From: Cyanobacteria bacterium OH_PDB_112
GTDB taxonomy: Bacteria > Cyanobacteriota > Vampirovibrionia > Gastranaerophilales > CAJFVJ01
DNA: 5,477 bases
Assembly: GCA_023457295.1 (NCBI GenBank)
Contig: JAEWLZ010000168.1
Span: 1 to 5,477 of the forward strand
Direction of reading: 5' to 3'
The position numbers and the translations under genes are program-made. Positions 1-4,682 of the stretch are shown in pieces. The stretch's first letter is position 1; each line of letters opens with the position of its first letter. Below the pieces are notes generated by a model. It ran no database searches and was not told the DNA's origin. It worked only from the letters and a program-made list of their open reading frames with translations.

Positions 1-649
1 CTTCAATAAGCATTTCGCGACGAGTTGCAACTTCATCCAACATATCTGCAGGAACTTCTTCGATTTTGATATCTGTTCCGATATCATTTGTGTAGATATG
101 AGCTTTTTGTTCAATTATATCAACAATACCTTTGAGATTTTCTTCAGAACCGATTGGAAGCTGAATAGCGAATGCATTTCCGTTTAATCTGTCACGGATT
201 TGATCAACAACGCGCAAGAAATTTGCACCTGTTCTGTCCATTTTATTTACGAATACCATTCTTGGTACGCCGTATTTGTTAGCCTGTCTCCAAACTGTTT
301 CTGACTGAGGCTGAACCCCGCCTACCGCACAAAATACAGCAACAACACCATCCAATACACGCATAGAACGTTCAACTTCGATTGTAAAGTCAACGTGACC
401 AGGAGTATCGATAATGTTGATTTGGTGATTTTTCCAATAACTTGTAACCGCAGCAGATGTAATTGTGATGCCACGCTCACGCTCTTGTTCCATCCAGTCT
501 GTAACGGCACTTCCGTCATGAACTTCTCCGATTTTGTGGATTTTTCCTGTGTAATACAAAATACGTTCTGTTGTAGTTGTTTTACCCGCATCGATATGCG
601 CTGCGATACCGATATTGCGGACTAAATTTAAAGGTGTCTTTCTTGCCAT
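1..649 (-). CDS. fusA: Elongation factor G, N-terminal part (cut by window edge)
   Basis: This is the translational GTPase that drives tRNA-mRNA translocation on the ribosome. The visible 216 codons start MARKTPLNLVRNIGIAAHID and hold the G-domain motifs: P-loop AHIDAGKTT (about 17-25), switch I RGITI (59-63), DTPGH with the catalytic His85 (81-85) and NKMD (135-138). The rest, from the later part of the G domain through domains II-V, lies beyond base 1. The start at 649 is the standard family start; a weak AGGA lies about 9 nt upstream on the coding strand. Gene order and strand match the third gene of a str operon, but rpsG is about 2 kb away and other genes lie between. A hairpin terminator followed by a promoter-like pair lies just upstream, so the gene is probably transcribed separately. 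Identity is near certain; only the 3' part is missing. Confidence 0.98.
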   Translation of the reverse strand, partial: MARKTPLNLVRNIGIAAHIDAGKTTTTERILYYTGKIHKIGEVHDGSAVTDWMEQERERGITITSAAVTSYWKNHQINIIDTPGHVDFTIEVERSMRVLDGVVAVFCAVGGVQPQSETVWRQANKYGVPRMVFVNKMDRTGANFLRVVDQIRDRLNGNAFAIQLPIGSEENLKGIVDIIEQKAHIYTNDIGTDIKIEEVPADMLDEVATRREMLIE

Positions 650-694
650 TGTTTTTATTCCTATCTTAATAATTTTTACTTTATTACAGATAAG

Positions 695-723
695 AATATG
701 TCACAAAAACACTTTGTTATCAA
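695..723 (-). promoter_or_regulatory. Candidate sigma70-type promoter of fusA
   Basis: On the minus strand TTGATA (723-718) is followed after 17 nt by CATATT (700-695). This gives a start near 688 and a leader of about 39 nt before the fusA ATG at 649. The -35 box matches consensus at 5 of 6 positions and the -10 box at 4 of 6. It lies directly after the hairpin at 734-760, the order expected for a new transcription unit. It is a prediction from consensus only. Confidence 0.45.
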
Positions 724-733
724 GAGAGATTAC

Positions 734-760
734 TGAAAAAAGCTATGGAAGCTTTTTTCA
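734..760 (-). terminator. AT-rich hairpin, probable terminator after the 458-residue gene
   Basis: The arms 734-744 and 750-760 (core GAAAAAAGCT and AGCTTTTTTC) pair perfectly over 11 bp around the 5-nt loop ATGGA. The symmetric A and T runs would let it work on either strand. It lies about 100 nt past the stop of the unknown gene (860-2236) and just before the likely fusA promoter, so it would separate the two units. The stem has only two G-C pairs near the loop plus one weak pair near its base, so it may be inefficient. Confidence 0.5.
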
Positions 761-859
761 AAACTTTTTCGCAGCCGACCTTGCAAAAGTGAGAAACGGC
801 GGAAACGTTTAGTTTTCGACGTTTTAAAACTAGCCTAGACGAGATGTAGTTTTGTTAAA

Positions 860-2236
860 TTAGTCAAATGTATATTGCGGAGCACCTTCTAAATTTTTAG
901 AAGTATATAAAGGTATTGTATCCATATCTCTACCTTTTCCATAAAGATTTTCTGTTCTTTCTTGAGGGACATATTTATCATCTAAAATAATATCAACATA
1001 ATTTCCCTTGTCATTGGTATAAGAAATTTTATGTCCGTCATCAATTTTTTGTATACTTCCTTTATATTCTTTGTCTTTTGTTACTCCATCATCCTTATAC
1101 TTAATATAAGTAACTCTATTTCCTTGTCCTTTGGCATCACTTATACGAAACTCACTTAAAAGTTTTCCTTCATCATTTTTTCCGATAATAATTTTACCGG
1201 TATCCAATTGTTCCATTTTAAATTTTTCTTTTGCAACTTTTTCTCTATTTATTTCTGTATAAAAACTTCCGGTTTCTCTTTTTTCTTGTATCGGATTGCC
1301 TTTTGTATCAAAATATCTTGTATATTTTATTCCAGTTTTTTTGCTTTTATATTTAATAGAAAAATTACCGGCTTTTTCAACTTTTGTTTCAATCTTTTCA
1401 ACTTCGTCTCCTGGAATTTCAACAGTAGCTTTTTTAGTATCTTTATTTAAAACAAATTTACTAACAAGTTCTTCCTTAGAATTTTTTTCTGCCACAGATA
1501 TTTCAAGTTCATTATTATTCACTTTCAAAAAATTACCGTTTTTAGAAGCATGAAATCCTTCTTTTAAAAGTTTTTGTTCAGCAGCTTCAGTATCAGAGCC
1601 CGATGTCGGAGTTTCAGAATCAGCAGATTTTACTTTTCCATCCATAAGCAATTTTTTGCCAGCGTCAACTTTAAATGTATCAAGAGCTTTTTCTAGCTCT
1701 GCACCTTCTTTTCCGGCAAGTTTTGCTTTGATATCCTTTGGATTTAACCCATAAAGTTTCATTTCTTCATCTTTAATAGACTTTTCTTGATCTTTGGTAA
1801 GATTTTTATCTTCTGCTGTTATATCCAATTTTCTTTTCGCAAGTTCGCGCAAGCTTTCTCCACCTTCTGCGACTTTATAAATTTTAGCAGTTTTTATATC
1901 GTTTGAATCTACTGTTGTTGTAGATGAAGTACTTCCTGAAGTTTTATCCTCAGCCGAAGGTTTATTAGTTTCTGCATTGCCAGACTTAGGAGGGTTTTTT
2001 CCACCCAAATCTCCCATATCATAGCCCATTTTTTCAAACATTTTAATCATCATTTGATATTGAAACATTTGCATCATCAGACCTGAAATATCAGACATTC
2101 CAGACATTCCGGAATTAGAAAACTTTCCTTTAAGAAAAACAGATAAAGCATCCTGCGATGTAGATGAATTTTGAACAGAATTTGAATAATATCGTCCTGC
2201 ATTAAAATTAACACCATTAATATCAGTATTATACAT
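860..2236 (-). CDS. Unrecognised 458-residue protein with Met-rich segment and LysM-like module
   Basis: I do not recognise a named family. In order: a Ser/Asn-rich start (1-43); a segment with ten Met in 31 residues (44-74) that could form an amphipathic helix; a low-complexity Ser/Thr/Lys linker (78-116); a LysM-like stretch opening KIYKVAEGGESLRELAKRKL (118-137), with YGLNP at 162-166 and GKKLLM near 193-198, spread by a charged insert; a second linker (200-222); and a Lys/Asp/Gly-rich half (225-458) with recurring aromatic-Lys-turn units such as 'DTKGN' and 'TNDKGN', suggesting beta-repeats. There is no Cys or Trp, no signal peptide and no membrane helix from this start. I chose ATG 2236 because AGGAG (2248-2244) lies 7 nt upstream; the frame stays open to an ATG at 2344, but that 36-residue extension has no ribosome site of this quality. 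The gene sits between rpsG and fusA. A role in the envelope or cell wall is inferred only from the LysM resemblance. Confidence 0.85.
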   Translation of the reverse strand: MYNTDINGVNFNAGRYYSNSVQNSSTSQDALSVFLKGKFSNSGMSGMSDISGLMMQMFQYQMMIKMFEKMGYDMGDLGGKNPPKSGNAETNKPSAEDKTSGSTSSTTTVDSNDIKTAKIYKVAEGGESLRELAKRKLDITAEDKNLTKDQEKSIKDEEMKLYGLNPKDIKAKLAGKEGAELEKALDTFKVDAGKKLLMDGKVKSADSETPTSGSDTEAAEQKLLKEGFHASKNGNFLKVNNNELEISVAEKNSKEELVSKFVLNKDTKKATVEIPGDEVEKIETKVEKAGNFSIKYKSKKTGIKYTRYFDTKGNPIQEKRETGSFYTEINREKVAKEKFKMEQLDTGKIIIGKNDEGKLLSEFRISDAKGQGNRVTYIKYKDDGVTKDKEYKGSIQKIDDGHKISYTNDKGNYVDIILDDKYVPQERTENLYGKGRDMDTIPLYTSKNLEGAPQYTFD

Positions 2237-2243
2237 ACTATAT

Positions 2244-2248
2244 CTCCT
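2244..2248 (-). promoter_or_regulatory. Shine-Dalgarno AGGAG that decides the start at 2236
   Basis: On the coding strand AGAGGAG ends 7 nt before ATG 2236, the strongest ribosome binding site in the region. It lies inside the longer open frame that reaches 2344, so it argues that the N-terminal extension is not translated. A -10-like TATACT (2279-2274) lies upstream on the same strand, but no good -35 box at normal spacing was found, so the promoter of this gene is not located. Confidence 0.75.
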
Positions 2249-2352
2249 CTGATTTTCTCTCTTAAATATATAAAGTATATACTGCGTAAATAATTGACTT
2301 ATTAAGCAAAAATGGCTTAACAATTTTTTACAAAGTTTGTCCAAAAGAGCAA

Positions 2353-2381
2353 TTGTCAGACTTGAAATGTTTTTTTATAAT
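2353..2381 (+). promoter_or_regulatory. Sigma70-type promoter of the 58-residue gene
   Basis: TTGTCA (2353-2358), a 17-nt spacer and a perfect TATAAT (2376-2381) form the best promoter in the window. The predicted start is near 2388, leaving a leader of about 76 nt before ATG 2464. It points away from the large unknown gene, whose own upstream region overlaps it. Confidence 0.7.
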
Positions 2382-2463
2382 TATAGTTAGTTAACGTGAA
2401 ATTACCCAAAATCAAAAAAACAGTATTTTTATATTGTTTTTTAATCCAAGCAAGGAGTTTTAG

Positions 2464-2640
2464 ATGAAAGAAATATTTCCTCATGAAAAAATTAAAGTCA
2501 TAGCGGAATCAACAAGAAAACAGCTGAAAGAACTTGAAATTATGCGCAAGTCTGGCGAAATAAGCCATCATGAAGCTGATGAATATCAAAAACTTGTTAT
2601 TGATGTCCTTTTTATGCAAAAAGACACATTTTGTGCTTAA
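2464..2640 (+). CDS. Small SHOCT-like protein, 58 residues
   Basis: The frame opens MKEIFPHEKIKVIAESTRKQ and ends MQKDTFCA, encoding a charged, mostly helical 58-residue product. Residues 21-47 (LKELEIMRKSGEISHHEADE onward) resemble the SHOCT short-helical-domain pattern: a helix, a Gly-Glu-Ile turn, then an acidic helix start and an aromatic/Lys helix. SHOCT usually sits at the end of larger proteins and its role is mostly unknown, so this is resemblance only. The start is well supported: AAGGAG (2452-2457) lies 6 nt before the ATG, a consensus-like promoter lies upstream, and a strong terminator follows the stop by 15 nt. It is a monocistronic plus-strand unit inserted between rpsG and the unknown gene, both on the minus strand. 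There is no signal peptide or membrane helix. It is short, but the complete promoter-RBS-terminator set makes a real gene likely. Confidence 0.75.
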   Translation: MKEIFPHEKIKVIAESTRKQLKELEIMRKSGEISHHEADEYQKLVIDVLFMQKDTFCA

Positions 2641-2655
2641 AAAAAACTAAAAACT

Positions 2656-2686
2656 AAAAAAGCGGGTTTTATAACCCGCTTTTTTT
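2656..2686. terminator. Bidirectional Rho-independent terminator
   Basis: GCGGGTT (2662-2668) and AACCCGC (2673-2679) form a 7-bp GC-rich stem with a TTAT loop. The stem is flanked by A6 on the left and T7 on the right, so both transcripts end in a U-run. It serves the 58-residue gene on the plus strand (stop 2640) and rpsL-rpsG on the minus strand (stop 2703). It would stop str transcription before it could reach fusA. Confidence 0.92.
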
Positions 2687-2702
2687 ATTACTTTTTTAAA
2701 GA

Positions 2703-3173
2703 TTAATATCTATAATGAGCAAAAGCTTTGTTAGCTTCAGCCATTTTATGCGTATCTTCTTTTTTCTTAACTGAAGCGCCTGTATTGTTAGCCGCATCAA
2801 GAATTTCGGCAGTAAGTTTTTCTACCATTGATTTTCCGCCTCTTGCTTTTGCGTAATCAATTAACCAAGTAGTTCCTTTAGCCATACCTCTGTCAGGTTT
2901 AACTTCTAAAGGTACTTGATATGTAGAACCACCGATTCTTCTTGCTTTAACTTCAAGCAAAGGTGTTACGTTTTTAACAGCTTTTTCGAAAACTTCTATT
3001 GGTTCTTGTTTTGTTTTTTCTTGGATTTTTTCCATTGTAGAATAGAAAATTTTCTCTGCTATGCTTTTCTTGCCGCGACGCATAAGTCTGTTGATAAATC
3101 TTGATACATCAACACTTTTATATACTGGATCCGGCAATGGAACTCTTTTTTGTGGTTTACTTCTTCTTGACAT
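2703..3173 (-). CDS. rpsG: 30S ribosomal protein S7 (uS7)
   Basis: S7 is the primary assembly protein of the 30S head; it binds the 3' domain of 16S rRNA and lines the E site. The 156-residue length is standard. It starts MSRRSKPQKRVPLPDPVYKS and carries the family blocks FEKAVKNVTPLLEVKARRIG, GGSTYQVPLEV and the C-terminal MAEANKAFAHYRY. The C-terminal and central blocks look like cyanobacterial S7. AAAGGA lies about 10 nt before the ATG. It begins 16 nt after the rpsL stop, so the two are co-transcribed. It ends 17 nt before the T/A-flanked terminator, and fusA does not follow directly. Confidence 0.98.
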   Translation of the reverse strand: MSRRSKPQKRVPLPDPVYKSVDVSRFINRLMRRGKKSIAEKIFYSTMEKIQEKTKQEPIEVFEKAVKNVTPLLEVKARRIGGSTYQVPLEVKPDRGMAKGTTWLIDYAKARGGKSMVEKLTAEILDAANNTGASVKKKEDTHKMAEANKAFAHYRY

Positions 3174-3189
3174 ATTTTATTATCCTTTA

Positions 3190-3564
3190 TTATTTTTTAG
3201 CTCTTTTTGCGCCATATTTACTTCTGGCTTGGTTTCTATTAGCAACACCTGCTGCATCCAAAGTACCTCTGATTATGTGGTAACGAACACCGGGAAGGTC
3301 TTTAACCCTACCGCCTCTAATCATTACAACAGAGTGCTCTTGCAAGTTATGACCGATACCGGGAATATAAGCGGTTACTTCAAACCCGTTTGTAAGTCTA
3401 ACCCTTGCAACTTTACGCAATGCTGAGTTCGGTTTTTTAGGGGTAGTTGTGTATACCCTTGTACAAACTCCGCGACGTTGAGGGCAACTCATCATAGCAG
3501 GTGATTTGGTTTTATCTATGATTTTTTTACGTTCTTTACGTACTAGCTGGTTTATAGTTGGCAT
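3190..3564 (-). CDS. rpsL: 30S ribosomal protein S12 (uS12)
   Basis: S12 sits at the 30S decoding centre and affects translational accuracy. The 124-residue product starts MPTINQLVRKERKK and includes CPQRRGVCTRVYTTTPKKPN and the RVKDLPGVRYH block. Counting the initiator Met, Lys43, Lys44 and Lys88 are present (E. coli 42, 43 and 87), so none of the classical streptomycin-resistance substitutions is seen there. Asp89, the residue methylthiolated by RimO in many bacteria, is also present. I used ATG 3564 because every S12 starts here and AAAAGGAG ends 5 nt upstream; an upstream in-frame ATG at 3597 would add 11 residues with no ribosome site. AYIPGIGHNLQEHSVVMIRG and YHIIRGTLDAAGV closely resemble cyanobacterial S12. 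It is the first gene of the unit with rpsG. Confidence 0.98.
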   Translation of the reverse strand: MPTINQLVRKERKKIIDKTKSPAMMSCPQRRGVCTRVYTTTPKKPNSALRKVARVRLTNGFEVTAYIPGIGHNLQEHSVVMIRGGRVKDLPGVRYHIIRGTLDAAGVANRNQARSKYGAKRAKK

Positions 3565-3605
3565 GTTTTCTCCTTTTGCCTTCTGTATTAATTTCATTGA
3601 TTTTA

Positions 3606-3623
3606 GGGTTGATATAACAACCC
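3606..3623 (-). promoter_or_regulatory. Hairpin in the rpsL leader
   Basis: On the minus strand GGGTTG (3623-3618), TTATAT and CAACCC (3611-3606) form a 6-bp stem with a 6-nt loop. It lies at the very 5' end of the predicted rpsL mRNA and about 40 nt before the start codon. There is no U-run after it, so it is not a terminator. A regulatory or mRNA-stability role is possible but only inferred. Confidence 0.4.
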
Positions 3624-3632
3624 GTGTATTCT

Positions 3633-3661
3633 ATAAAACTACAAGCAAAGCCCTCTGTCAA
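3633..3661 (-). promoter_or_regulatory. Promoter of the rpsL-rpsG unit
   Basis: On the minus strand a perfect TTGACA (3661-3656) is followed after 17 nt by TTTTAT (3638-3633), which matches the -10 consensus at 4 of 6 positions. The predicted start is near 3626, giving a leader of about 62 nt to ATG 3564. Confidence 0.6.
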
Positions 3662-3690
3662 CTTGTCTTTGAGTTTTTTATGCTTTTTTG

Positions 3691-3728
3691 TAGTTTTGTT
3701 AATTTTTTTACTGCAATCAACAAAACTA
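3691..3728. repeat. Inverted repeat TAGTTTTGTT/AACAAAACTA between divergent genes
   Basis: The 10-bp arms 3691-3700 and 3719-3728 are perfect inverses separated by 18 nt. They lie upstream of the rpsL -35 box and also upstream of the hemerythrin genes on the other strand. The left arm belongs to a 14-mer, TGTAGTTTTGTTAA (3689-3702), that occurs again at 845-858. It could be an operator or a chance feature of AT-rich DNA. Confidence 0.35.
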
Positions 3729-3753
3729 TCTTTGCAAATAAGTCGACAGGCTG

Positions 3754-3782
3754 TTCACAAAAATATAAATAAACGATAAATT
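3754..3782 (+). promoter_or_regulatory. Weak candidate promoter of the hemerythrin pair
   Basis: TTCACA (3754-3759), 17 nt and TAAATT (3777-3782) match consensus only moderately. An alternative is TCGACA with TATAAA, but its spacing is a poor 15 nt. The gene start follows about 36 nt after the first candidate's -10 box. The true promoter may use another sigma factor. Confidence 0.25.
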
Positions 3783-3818
3783 ATCTTCAAAGATTTTAAA
3801 ATTAAGGAAACTCAAGCT

Positions 3819-4250
3819 ATGCTTCTTCATAATAAATTGGTTTGGTATGATGATTACGCTTCAGGAATAGAAATTATTGACAAACAACATCAACAACTTT
3901 TTGAAGGTTTTAATAATTTTTATAGCGAAATAAATCAAGGGCATTTTGATAAAGAAGTTATTGATAAATTTATAGAAGTCCTGGATTACTATACCTCTAC
4001 ACACTTTGAAACCGAAGAAAAAATGATGCTAAAAGAAAATTTTTCTGACTATGAAGAGCATAAAAAAAGACATGATTTTTTTAAAGCTCTTTATATAGAA
4101 ATAAGGGACAATAAATTTTTTAGACATTCCGCCGCGCATATATTCGCAATAAACCTTGCAACCACAGCAGCCGAATGGTGGAACTCTCATATAGTAACTT
4201 ATGACAAAGAATTGGCATCATTTTTAAAAAACCTTAATAAAGACTATTAG
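3819..4250 (+). CDS. Bacteriohemerythrin, copy 1
   Basis: This is a single-domain 143-residue hemerythrin, a four-helix bundle that binds O2 at a non-heme di-iron site. All seven ligands are visible at canonical spacing: His24 (in IDKQH), His62 and Glu66 (HFETE), His81 and His85 (HKKRH), and His124 and Asp129 (SHIVTYD). The family N-terminal pattern W-x3-Y-x2-G-I-x2-I-D-x-Q-H is at residues 9-24. There is no signal peptide, so it should be cytoplasmic. AAGGA lies 10 nt before the ATG. It is the first gene of a two-gene unit; its TAG stop lies inside the ribosome site of copy 2. Likely roles are O2 scavenging, storage or sensing; the sequence does not decide between them. The name mcr or bhr is not assigned here. 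Confidence 0.95.
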   Translation: MLLHNKLVWYDDYASGIEIIDKQHQQLFEGFNNFYSEINQGHFDKEVIDKFIEVLDYYTSTHFETEEKMMLKENFSDYEEHKKRHDFFKALYIEIRDNKFFRHSAAHIFAINLATTAAEWWNSHIVTYDKELASFLKNLNKDY

Positions 4251-4253
4251 GAG
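4249..4253 (+). promoter_or_regulatory. Shine-Dalgarno AGGAG overlapping the copy 1 stop
   Basis: AGGAG begins inside the TAG stop codon (4248-4250) of the first hemerythrin and ends 5 nt before ATG 4259. This decides between ATG 4259 and an in-frame GTG at 4253, which would sit on the ribosome site itself. It suggests translational coupling of the two genes. Confidence 0.8.
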
Positions 4254-4258
4254 TGTAT

Positions 4259-4681
4259 ATGAAACTAAAAGAATTACAATGGGATGAAAAATATAATACG
4301 GGTATAGATCTTATAGATCTACAACACAAAGGTATTTTCAATCAATATAATAATTTTTGTAAAAAAATCAATACCCATGATTATACAATAAATGACATTG
4401 ATAATTTTTTAAAAGACCTTAATTATTACACATCAAATCATTTCAAAACAGAAGAAAAGTTTATGCTAAAAGAAAAATTCCCGGGTTACAAAGAACATAA
4501 AAAAAGACATTGTTTTTTTAAAGCTGTTTATGAAGAAATTAAAGAAAATAAATTTCTTCGTGAATACTCAGAAGGACTTTTTACTTTACATTTGGCAGAA
4601 ACAGCAGCAGAATGGCTTGAATCACACGTTGCCACATATGATAAAGAATTAGCAGCTTTTCTTAAAAAAAGAGGGTATTAA
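4259..4681 (+). CDS. Bacteriohemerythrin, copy 2
   Basis: This 140-residue paralogue of the preceding gene starts MKLKELQWDEKYNTG. The complete di-iron ligand set is His23, His61, Glu65, His80, His84, His123 and Asp128. Aligned by eye from the N-terminal Trp without gaps, 71 of 130 positions are identical to copy 1, so it is a tandem duplication that has since diverged. Conserved blocks include TEEK-x-MLKE, EHKKRH-x-FFKA and TAAEW. The least conserved regions are the N-terminal-helix/loop stretch (residues 24-48) and 100-108. There is no signal peptide. The stop lies 1 nt from the stop of the convergent TonB_C-like gene, with no clear terminator between them. Confidence 0.95.
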   Translation: MKLKELQWDEKYNTGIDLIDLQHKGIFNQYNNFCKKINTHDYTINDIDNFLKDLNYYTSNHFKTEEKFMLKEKFPGYKEHKKRHCFFKAVYEEIKENKFLREYSEGLFTLHLAETAAEWLESHVATYDKELAAFLKKRGY

Positions 4682-4682
4682 T

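Larger units (their letters stand above)
650..859. other. Intergenic region between the unknown gene and fusA
   Basis: These 210 nt hold the fusA promoter candidate and the terminator-like hairpin. They also hold a stretch (about 768-845) that is visibly richer in G and C than nearby intergenic DNA. That stretch contains the palindrome GTTTTAAAAC (821-830), CTAG-C-CTAG (830-838) and a 7-bp stem with one G-U pair at 800-806/812-818. No convincing open reading frame was found; a 65-codon plus-strand frame from 615 opens inside antisense fusA and has no supporting features. Confidence 0.6.

Noticed and set aside
615..812. Plus-strand 65-residue frame with a hydrophobic N-terminus
   Set aside because: It begins at a TTG inside antisense fusA, has no ribosome site, runs through the fusA promoter and the hairpin, and has no family signal.
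1208..1553. Plus-strand Phe/Ser-rich frames inside the unknown gene
   Set aside because: Their Phe and Ser content is what antisense of Lys/Glu-rich coding sequence gives; no start signals are present.
2302..2320. Small inverted repeat TTAAGC/GCTTAA upstream of the unknown gene
   Set aside because: A 6-bp stem with one G-C core and a 7-nt loop in AT-rich DNA is expected by chance; it is followed by T's only on the plus strand, where no gene ends.
2237..2344. 36-residue N-terminal extension of the 458-residue protein (ATG 2344)
   Set aside because: No ribosome site supports ATG 2344, while AGGAG sits 7 nt before ATG 2236. The extension translates AT-rich upstream DNA.
3061..3426. Plus-strand 121-residue frame across rpsG and rpsL
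   Set aside because: It is the antisense shadow of two certain ribosomal protein genes.
3565..3597. 11-residue N-terminal extension of S12 (ATG 3597)
   Set aside because: The S12 family starts MPTIN at 3564, where a strong AAAAGGAG is present; the upstream ATG lacks one.
3506..3772. Plus-strand 88-residue Phe-rich frame
   Set aside because: It overlaps the rpsL start, leader and promoter on the opposite strand and has no ribosome site or family pattern.
3775..3794. Small inverted repeats GATAA-A-TTATC and ATCTT-CA-AAGAT before hemerythrin copy 1
   Set aside because: They do not match a known O2- or iron-regulator site such as an FNR or Fur box, and the arms are only 5 bp.
4253..4258. GTG start for hemerythrin copy 2
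   Set aside because: The GTG overlaps the AGGAG that serves ATG 4259, so initiation at the GTG is not plausible.
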